Shown piece after piece: positions 9,882-18,968 of a stretch of 21,784 nucleotides of DNA. Each line of letters opens with the position of its first letter. Position 1 is the first letter of the stretch. The notes beneath the pieces are model-generated. The model saw nothing but the letters and a program-made list of their open reading frames with translations, was not told the DNA's origin and did no database searches. Both the position numbers and the translations under genes were made by a program. The stretch spans positions 11,911 through 33,694 of the forward strand of contig JBNGIS010020523.1 of the NCBI GenBank assembly GCA_049999725.1, in the 5' to 3' direction. This DNA comes from Haplomitrium mnioides. Taxonomy: Eukaryota; Marchantiophyta; Haplomitriopsida; Calobryales.

Positions 9882-12249
9882 CTCCCAATATCCCATACAT
9901 CCTCCATCAAGTTACAATATATAATTGATGTATCACACAATTATACAACAAAACACCATCTTTATAACAAGAGGCATAGTCGTGTCCTGGTAGCACCGTT
10001 GTCGAATTAGCTCCCATGCAATCATACATCCACTATCAAGTTACAATATACCATTCATGTATCATACTCTTATACAATAGAACATCATCGCTAAAACAAG
10101 TGGGCCAAGTCGTTTCCTCATAGCACCATCGTCGAAGCAGCTCCCATACAAGCATACATCCACTATCAAGTTTCAATATACCTATGATGGATCATAGTCT
10201 TGTGCAACAGAACATCATCACTATTCTAAGTGCATCCAGTAGTATCCTCGTAGCACCGTTGTTCAAATAGCTCCCATGCAACCATACTTCCGTTATCAAT
10301 GTACAATATACCAATGATGCATCATTCTCTTATACAACAGAACATCATCGCAACAACAAGTGTGCTTAGTCGTGTCTTCATAGCACTAATGTTGAAATTC
10401 CTCCCAATCAACCATACATCCACTATCAAGCTACAATATACCATTGATGTATCATACTCTTATACAATAGAACATTATCGCTACTACAAGTGGGCCTAGT
10501 CCTATTCTCGTAGCACCGTTGTCAAAATAGCTCCCATATAGCCATACATCCAGTATCAAGTTGCAATATACCATTGATGTATCATACTCTTATACAACAA
10601 AACATCATTGCTATAATAAGTGGGCGCAATTGTTTCCTCGTAACCGCGTTGTTGAAATAGCTCCCATACAACCATACATCCACTATCAAGCTACAATATA
10701 CCATTGATGTATCATACTCTTATACAACAGAACATCATCGCTATAACAAGTGGGTCTAGTGGTGTCCTCGTAGTACGGTTGTCAAAATAGCTTCCATGCA
10801 ACCATACATCCACTATCAAGCTACAATATACCATTAATGTATCATACCATTGTACAACAAAACATCATCGCTATGACAAGTGGGCTTAGACGTGTCCTCA
10901 TAGCACAGTTGTTGAAATACCTCCCATTTAACCATACTTCCAATATTTATTTACAATGTATGATTGATGTATCATACTGTTATACAAAAGAACAACATCA
11001 GTATAACAAGTGGACCTAGTCATGTCCTCCTAGCACCGTTGTTGAAATAGCTCCCATGCAACCATACATCCACTATCAAGTTACAATATGCCATTCATGT
11101 ATTATGCTCTTATACAAAAAAATATTATTGCTATATCAGGTGGGCCAAGTCATGTCCTCGTAGCACTATTGTCAAAATTGTGCACATACAACCATACATC
11201 CACTTTCAAGTTACAATATACCATTGATGTATCATACTCTTGTACAACAGAACATCATCGCTACAACCAGTGGGCCCAATTGTTTCCTCGTAGCACTGTT
11301 GTCGAAATAGCTCCAATACAACCATACACAACCATACATCCACTATGAGGCTATAATATACTGTTGATTCATCACACTCTTCTACAACGGAACATCATCG
11401 CTATAACAAGTGGGCCGAGTCCTTTCCTCGTAGCACCGTTGCCAAAATAGCTTCTATCCAAGGACACATCCTTAATCAAATTGCAATACACCATTGATTT
11501 ATTATACTCTCTTACAACAGAAAATCATTGCAATAGCAAGTGGACCCAATAGTGTCCTTGTAGCACCGTTGTCAAAATAGCTCCCATACAACCATCCATT
11601 CACTATAGAGTTAGAGTATACCATTGATGTATCACACACTTATACAACACAGCATCATCTTTTTAACAAGTGCCCCAGTCGTGTCGTCGTAGCACTGTTG
11701 TTGAAATAGCTCCTATGCAACCATACATCCACTCTAAAGTTACAATATACCATTTATGTATCATACTCTTATACAACAGCACATCATTGCGATAACAAGT
11801 GGACTTGTTGTACCCTCCTTGCACCATTTTCGAAACAGCTCCCATTCAACCATACATCCACTATCAAGTTACAATATACCATTGTTGGATCATACTCTCA
11901 TGCAACAGAACATTTTCGCTAAAACAAGTAGGCCAAGTCGTGTCCTCGTAGCACCTTTGTCAAAATAGCTCCCATGCAACCATACATCTATTATCAAGAT
12001 ACAATATACCATTGATGCATCATACTTTTATACAACAGAATATCATCGCTATATAAAGTGGGCTTAGCCGTGTCCTCATAGATATGTTGTTGAAATACCT
12101 CACATTCAACCATACATCCACTATCAAGCTACAATATACTATTCATGTATCATACTCTTATACAATAGAACATTATCGCTGTAACAAGTGGGCTCAGTCA
12201 TGTCCTTGTAGCACCGATGTCGAAATAGCTCCCACACAACCATACATCC
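9882..12249 (+). repeat. HOR copy 4 (3' truncated)
   Basis: It begins with the CTCCCAATATCCC monomer and follows the order of copy 3: TATGATGGATCATAG 10183, CATATAGCCATAC 10535, AAAAGAAC 10986, the 10-bp duplication 11318-11337, GACACATCC 11463 and ACCTCACATTCAAC 12097. One monomer after the last marker it switches to an earlier HOR position, and the monomers carrying the 10-bp insertion, TCCAATCATACATTT and ATGTATGGTAC never appear. The copy is therefore about 2.37 kb instead of 3.77 kb. Confidence 0.85.
11318..11337 (+). repeat. 10-bp tandem duplication (copy 4)
   Basis: A perfect ACAACCATAC x 2 follows CTCCAAT in the monomer two units after the AAAAGAAC variant. It is orthologous to 1161-1180. 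Confidence 0.9.
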
Positions 12250-12288
12250 ACTATCAAGCTACAATATACTATTGATGTATCATACTCT
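12236..12288. other. Copy 4/5 junction: 15 monomers missing
   Basis: A monomer beginning with the CTCCCACACAACC variant (late HOR position) ends with the CATCGCTACTACAAGTG variant (early position), which is followed by CATATAGCCATAC. The CATATAGCCATAC markers at 10535 and 12363 are 1,828 bp apart instead of about 3,774, a shortfall of 1,946 bp or 15 monomers. The switch lies between the two variants. Confidence 0.8.
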
Positions 12289-13145
12289 TATACAACAGAA
12301 CATCATCGCTACTACAAGTGAGCCCAGTCGTGTCTTCGTAGCACCATTGTCGAAATAGCTCCCATATAGCCATACATCGAGTATCAAGTTACAATATACC
12401 ATTGATGTATCATACTCTTATACAACAAATCTTCATTGCTATAACAAGTGGGCGCAATCGTGTCCTCGTAGCCGCGTTGTCGAAATATCTCCCATAAAAC
12501 CATACATCCGCTATCAAGTTACAATATACCATTGATGTATCATACTCTTATACAACAGAACATCATCGCTATAACAAGTGGGTCTAGTGATGTCCTCGTA
12601 GTACGGTTGTCAAAACAGCTTCCGTGCAACCATACATCCACTATCAAGCTACAATATACCATTAATGTATCATACTATTGTACAACAAAACATCATCGCT
12701 ATAACAAGTGGGCTAAGCCGTGTCCTCGTAGCACAGTTGTTGAAATACCTCCCATTCAACCATACTTCCACTATTAATTTACAATATACCATTCATGTAT
12801 CATAGTGTTATACAAAAGAACAACATCAATATAACAAGTAGACCTAGTCATGTCCTGTTAGCACCTTTGTTGAAATAGCTCCCATGCAACCATACATCCA
12901 CTATCAAGTTACAATATGCCATTCATGTATTATACTCTTATACAACAAAACATCATTGCTATATCAGGTGGGCCAAGTCGTGTCCTCGTAGCACCGTTGT
13001 CGAAATTGTTCACATACAACCATACATCTACTTTCAAGTTACAATATACCATTGATGTATCATACTCTTGTACAACAGAACATCATCACTACAACTAGTG
13101 GGCCCGGTCGTTTCCTCGTAGCACCGTTGTCGAAATAGCTCCCAT

Positions 13146-13165
13146 ACAACCACACACAACCATAC
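13146..13165 (+). repeat. 10-bp tandem duplication (copy 5)
   Basis: ACAACCACAC followed by ACAACCATAC at the same HOR position as 11318-11337, with one substitution in the first unit. Confidence 0.88.
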
Positions 13166-13539
13166 ATCCACTATCAAGCTACAATATACCATTGATTTAT
13201 CATACTCTTCTACAATAAAACATCATCGCTATAACAAGTGGGCCGAGTCCTTTCCTCATAATACCGTTGTCAAAATAGCTTCTATCCAACGACACATCCT
13301 TAATCAAATTGCAATACACCATTGATCTATCATACTCTTTTACAAAAGAACATCATTGCTATAACAAGTGGACCCAATAGTGTCATTGTAGCACCGTTGT
13401 CAAAATAGCTCCCATACAACCATACATTCACTATCAAGTTAGAATATACCATTGATGTATCACACAATTATACAACACAGAACATCTTCTTAACAAGTGC
13501 CCTAGTCATAACGTCATAGCATTGTTGTTGAAATAGCTC

Positions 13540-13600
13540 CGATGCAACCAAACATCCACTATCAAGTTACAATATACCATTCATGTATCATACTCTTACA
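13540..13600. other. Three-monomer deletion junction in copy 5
   Basis: The sequence joins a monomer of the GTTGTTGAAATAGCTCC type to one of the CACAATAGAACATTATCGC type. Both parents share CCATTCATGTATCATACTC, where the exchange probably took place. The GTTGGATCAT, TTGATGCATC and CCTCACATTC monomers present in copies 1, 3, 4 and 6 are missing here. Confidence 0.7.
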
Positions 13601-15061
13601 CAATAGAACATTATCGCTATAACAAGTTGGCCCAGTCATGTCCTCATAGCACGGTTGTCAAAATAGCTCCCACACAACAATACATCCACTATCAAGTTAC
13701 ACTATACCATTGATGTATCATACTCTTTCACAATAGAACATCATTGCTATAACAAGTGGGCCCAATCGTGTCCTCGTAGCACCGTTCTCGAACTATCTCC
13801 CATGCAACCATACATCCAGTAACAGGTTAGAATATACCATTGATGTATCACACTCTTATACAATAGAACATCATTGCTATAACAAGTGGGCGTAGTCGTG
13901 TCCTCGTAGCAGCGTTGTCGAAATAGCTCCCATACAACCATACATCCACTATCACGTTATAATATCCCATTGATGTATCATATACTCTTATACAACAGAA
14001 CATCATTGCTATAACAAGTGGGCGGAGTTGTGTCCTCATAGCAACGTTGTCGAAACAGCTCCCATACTACTTTACAGAACCATACATCCACTATCAAGTT
14101 ACACTACACCATTGATGTATCATACTCTCATACAACATCACATCATCGTTGTAACAAGTGGGCCTCGTTGTCTCCTCATAGCACCGTTGTCAAAAAACCT
14201 CCCATCCAATCATACATTTACAGTCAAGTGACAATATGTCATTGATATATCATACTCTTGTAAAACAAAACATCATCGCCATAACAAGTAGGCCAAGTCG
14301 TGTTCTCGTTGCGCTATTGTGGAAATAGCTCCCATACAACCATACATCCACTATCAAGTTACAATATACCATTGATGTATCATCCTCTTATACAACATAA
14401 CATCATCGCTATAGCAAGTGGGCCTTGTTGTGTCCTTATAACACAATAGTCGAAATAACTCCTATCCAAACATACATCCACAATCAAGTGACAATATACT
14501 ATTGATGTATCATACTCTTTCACAATAGCACATCATCGCTATAGCAAGTGGGCCAAGTCCTTTCCATGTAGCACCCATGTTGAAATAGCTCCCATACAAC
14601 CATACATCGACTATCAAATCACAATATACTATTGATGTATCATACTCTTAGACAATAGAACATCATCCCTAAAACAAGTGGCCTAGTCGTATCCTCGTAG
14701 CATTGTTGTCGAAATAGCTCCCATCCAGCCATATATCCACTATCAAGTTACAATATACCATTGATGTATGGTACTCTTAGACAACACAACATCATCACTA
14801 AAACAAGTGGCCCAGTCGTGTCGTCATAGCATTGTTGTCGAAATAGGTCCCATGCAACCATACATCCACCATCAAGTTAAAATATACCATTGATGTATCA
14901 TGCTCTTTTATAACAGAACATCATCGCTATAACAAGTGGGTCTAGTGGTGTCATCGTAGTACGGTTGTCAAAATAGCTTCCATGCAACCATACATCAACT
15001 ACCAAGTTACAATATACCATTAATGTATCATGTTGTTGTACAACAAAAAATCATAGCTATA

Positions 15062-15090
15062 ACAATTGGGCTTAGCTGTGTTCTCGTAGC
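15062..15090. other. Copy 5/6 junction: eight monomers missing
   Basis: The monomer starts as the ATCATAGCTATAAC type, normally followed by CTCCCAATATCCC, and ends as the TAGCACAGTTGTTGAAATAC type, normally eight monomers further on. The GTCTAGTGGTG marker to AAAAGAAC marker spacing here is 232 bp (14940 to 15172), identical to 6981 to 7213 in copy 3. Exchange therefore occurred between the two paralogous positions 1,040 bp apart. Confidence 0.8.
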
Positions 15091-15503
15091 ACAGTTGTTG
15101 AAATACCTCCCATTCAACCATACTTCCACTATCAATTTACAATATACCATTGATGTATCATACTCTTATTCAAAAGAACAACATCCGTAAAACAAGCGAA
15201 CCTAGTCATGTCCTCCTAGCACCGTTGTTGAAATAGCTCCCATACAACCATACATCCACTATAAGGTTTTAATATGCCATTCATGTATTATACTCTCATA
15301 CAACAAAACATCATTGCTATATAAGGTGGGCCGAGTCGTGTCCTCGTAGCACCGTTGTCGAAATAGCTCACATACAACAATACATCCACTTTCAAGTTAC
15401 AATATACCATAGATGTATCATACTCTTGTACAAGAAACCATCATCGCTACAACAAGTGGGCCCAATTGTTTCCTCGTAGCACCGTTCTTAAAATAGCTGC
15501 CAT

Positions 15504-15523
15504 TCAACCATACACAACCATAC
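15504..15523 (+). repeat. 10-bp tandem duplication (copy 6)
   Basis: TCAACCATAC followed by ACAACCATAC at the same HOR position as in copies 1, 4 and 5, with one substitution in the first unit. Confidence 0.88.
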
Positions 15524-16318
15524 ATCCACTATCAAGCTACAATATACCATTTATTTATCATACTCTTCTACAACAGAACATCATCGCTATAACAAGTGGG
15601 CTAAGTCCACTCCTCGTAGCACAGTTGTCAAAATATCTTCTATCCAACAATACATTCACAATCAAATTGCAATATACCATTGTTCTATCACACTCTCTTA
15701 CAACACAACATCATTGCTATAACAAGTGGACCCAATAGTGTCCTTGTAGCACCGTTGTCAAAATAGCTCCCACATAACCATACATCCACTATCAAGTTAC
15801 AATATACTATTGATGTATCACACAATTATACAACACAGCATCATCTTTTTAACAAGTGCCCGAGTTGTGACGTCATAGCACTATTGTTGAAATAGCTCCC
15901 ATACAATCATACATCCACTGTCAATTTAGAATATACCATTCATGTATCATACTCTTATACAACAGCACATCATCGCTATAACGAGTGGGCCTAGTCATGT
16001 CCTCGTAGCATCATTTTTGAAACAGCTCCGATGCAACCATACATCCACAATCAAGTTACAATATCCCATTGTTGCATCATACTCTCATGCAACAAAATAT
16101 TTTGGCTATAACAAGTGGGCCTAATCGTATCCTCGTAGCACCATTGTCGAAATAGCTCCCATGCAACCATACATCCACTATCAAGTTACAATATACGGTT
16201 GATGCATCATACTCTTATACAACAAAACATCATTGCTTCAAAAAGTGGGCTTAGCCGTGTCCTCATAGCTTCGTTGTTGAAATAATTCACATTCAACCAT
16301 ACATCCACTATCAAGTTA

Positions 16319-16321
16319 CCT
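16319..16321. other. 74-bp deletion junction within a monomer
   Basis: ATCCACTATCAAGTTAC is followed at once by CTCCTAGCACCGTTGTCG, so the middle of the monomer is gone. The spacing from the CATTCAACC marker to TACTACTTTA is 456 bp here (16284 to 16740) against 529-530 bp in copies 1, 2 and 3. No clear microhomology is visible at the joint. Confidence 0.85.
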
Positions 16322-17260
16322 CCTAGCACCGTTGTCGAAATAGGTCCCACACAACCATGCATCCACTATCAAGTTACAATACACCATTCATGTATCATAC
16401 TCTTTCACAATAGAACATCATCGCTATAACAAGTGGGCCCAATCGTGTCCTCGTGGCACCGTTCTCGAACTACCTCCCATGCAACCATGCATCCTGCATC
16501 AAGTTACAATATACCATTGATGTATTACACTCTTATACAACAGAACATCATTGCTATAGCAAGTGGGCACAGTCGTGTCGTCGTAGCAGCGTTGTCGAAA
16601 AGGCTACCATCCAACCATACATCCACTATCAAGTTACAATATACCATTGATGTATCATACTCTTATACAATTGAACATCATTGCTATAACAAGTGGGCGC
16701 AGTTGTGTCCTTGTAGCAGCATTGTCGAAATAGCTCCCATACTACTTTACAAAACCATACATCCACTACCAACCTACAATATACCATTGATGTATCATAC
16801 TCTCATACAACACAACATCATCGTTGTAACAAGTGGGACTTGTCACTTCCTTGTAGCACCGTTGTCGAAATTGCTCCCATCCAATCATACATTTACAATA
16901 AAGTGACAATATATTATTGATGTATCACACTATTTTAAAACATAACATCATCTCTATAAAAAGTGGGCCCACTCGTCTCATTGTTGCGCCGTTGTCGAAA
17001 TACCTCCCATACAACCATACATCCACTATCAAGTTACAATATACCATTGATGTATCATACTCTTATACAGCAGCACATCATCGCTATAACAAGTGGCTCA
17101 AATGTGTCCTCGTAGCATTGTTGTCGAAATACCTCCCATGCAACCATACATCCACTATCAAGTAACAAAATACAATTGATGTATATTACTCTTATACAAC
17201 AGAATATCATCGCTATAACAAGTGGGCCCAGTCGTGTCCTCGTAGCACTGTTGTCAAAAC

Positions 17261-17288
17261 AGCTCCCATACAACAGCTCCCATGCAAC
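17261..17288 (+). repeat. 14-bp tandem duplication
   Basis: AGCTCCCATACAAC is followed directly by AGCTCCCATGCAAC, so the start of one monomer is present twice. It appears only once in the window, just inside the non-HOR zone. The two units differ at one base, the common A/G variant of this monomer position. Confidence 0.88.
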
Positions 17289-18058
17289 CACACATCCACT
17301 ATGAAGTTACAATATGTTATTGATGTAACATGCCCTTATACAACAGAACATCATCGCTATAACAAGTGGGCCTAATGGTGTCCTTGTAGCACCATTGTCG
17401 AAATATCTACCATACAACCATACATCCACTACAAAGATATAGTATACCATTGATGAATCATACTCTTGTGCAACAGAACATCATTGCTATAACAAGTGGG
17501 ATGTGTCGTGTTCTCGTAGCACCGTTGTCGAAATAGCTCCCATGCAACCATACATCCACTATCAAGGTACAGTGTACCATTGACGTATCATACTCTCATA
17601 TAAAAGAACATCATCGCTTTAACATGTCGGCCTAGTCGTGTCCTCGTAGCATCGTTTTTGAAATAGATCCCATACAACCATACATCCACTATCAAGTTAC
17701 AATATACCATTGATGTATCATACTATTATGAAAAGGAAAACATCATCGCGATAACAAGTGGGCCTAGTTGTGTCCTTGTAGCACCATTCTCCAAATAGCT
17801 CCCATGCAACCATACATCGAATATCAAGTTACAATATACCATTGATGTCTCATACTCTTGTACAACAAAACATCATCGGTATAACAAGTGGGTCTAGTCG
17901 TATCCTAGTAGCATCGTTGTTGAAATAACTCCCATGCAACCACATATCCACCATAAAGTTACAAAATATCATTGATGAATCATACTCTTATGCAATAGAA
18001 CATCATCGCTACAACAAGTGGCCCTAGCCGTGTTCTCGAAGCACTATTGTTGAAATAT

Positions 18059-18968
18059 CTCCCATAGAACCATACATCCACTATAAAGTTACGATATACC
18101 ATTAATGAATCATACTCTTATGCAACAGAAAATCATCACTGTAACAAGTGGGCCTAGCCGTGTCCTCGTAGCACCGTTGTCGAAATAGCTCCCATGCAAC
18201 CATACATCCACTATCAAGTTACAATATACCATTGATGTATCATACTCTTATACAACAGAACATCATCGCAATAACAAGTGCGCCAAGTCATGTTCTAGTA
18301 GCACTGTTGTCAAAAAAACTCCCATGCAACCATACATCCACTATCAAGTTACAATATACGATTGATGTATCATACTCTTATACAAGAGAACATCATCGCT
18401 ATAGCAACTGGGTCCAGTCGTGTCATCGTAGCACCATTGTCGAAATACTTCTCATAGAACCATACATCCACTATAAAGATACAATGTACCATCAATGAAT
18501 CATTTTCTTATGCAGCAGAACATCATCGCTACAACAAGTGGGCCCAACCGTGTCCTTGTAGCACCGTTCTTGAAATAGCTACCATGCAACCATACATCCA
18601 CTATCAAGTTACTATATACCATTGATGTCTCACACTCTCATACAATAGAACATCATCCCTAGAACAAGTGGGCCCAGGCGTGTCCTAGTAACATTGTTGT
18701 CGAAATAGCTCCCATGCAACCATACATCTACTATCAAGTTACAATATACCATTGATGTATCACACTCTTATACAATGGAACATCATTGCTACAACAAGTG
18801 GGCCCAGTCATGTTCTCGTAGCACCATTGACGAAATATCTCCCATACAACCATACATCCACTATAAAGTTACAATACACCATTGATGGATCATACCTTTA
18901 TGCAACATAACATCATCCCTATAACACATGGGCCCAGTCGTGTCCTCGTAGCACAGTTGTCGAAAAAG
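18059..18968 (+). repeat. Trimeric (390-bp) sub-periodicity
   Basis: Monomers beginning near 18059, 18449 and 18839 share features their neighbours lack: a GAAATAT or GAAATAC lead-in, CATAGAACC or CATACAACC, CCACTATAAAG instead of CCACTATCAAG, and ATGAATCAT or ATGGATCAT with CTTATGCA instead of CTTATACA. The spacing is 390 bp, three monomers. The second monomers of the first two trimers also share CTAGTA in place of CTCGTA. Related monomers at about 17403 and 17929 lie out of this register. Two trimers and the start of a third are supportable. Confidence 0.6.

Larger units (their letters stand above)
12250..15075 (+). repeat. HOR copy 5 (5' truncated, three-monomer loss)
   Basis: It enters the HOR at about offset 560 of copy 3, so the first four monomers are missing. 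Markers: CGCTACTACAAGTG 12307, CATATAGCCATAC 12363, AAAAGAAC 12814, 10-bp duplication 13146-13165, GACACATCC 13291, TACTACTTTA 14065, TCCAATCATACATTT 14205, ATGTATGGTAC 14765 and GTCTAGTGGTG 14940. The CCTCACATTCAACC monomer is absent: the AAAAGAAC to TACTACTTTA spacing is 1,251 bp where about 1,641 bp is expected, a loss of three monomers near 13,540-13,600. Confidence 0.83.
15076..17010 (+). repeat. HOR copy 6 (last recognisable, partial)
   Basis: It enters the HOR at about offset 970 of copy 3. Markers are CAAAAGAACAACATCCG 15171, 10-bp duplication 15504-15523, TCCAACAATACATTC (in place of the GACACATCC variant) near 15649, the CATTCAACC monomer near 16284, TACTACTTTA 16740 and TCCAATCATACATTT 16880. 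A 74-bp deletion interrupts one monomer at about 16,319. After the TCCAATCATACATTT monomer, the next expected monomers (with ACACAATTGTCG and TCCAAACATACATCC) do not follow, so the HOR ends near 17,010. Confidence 0.8.
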
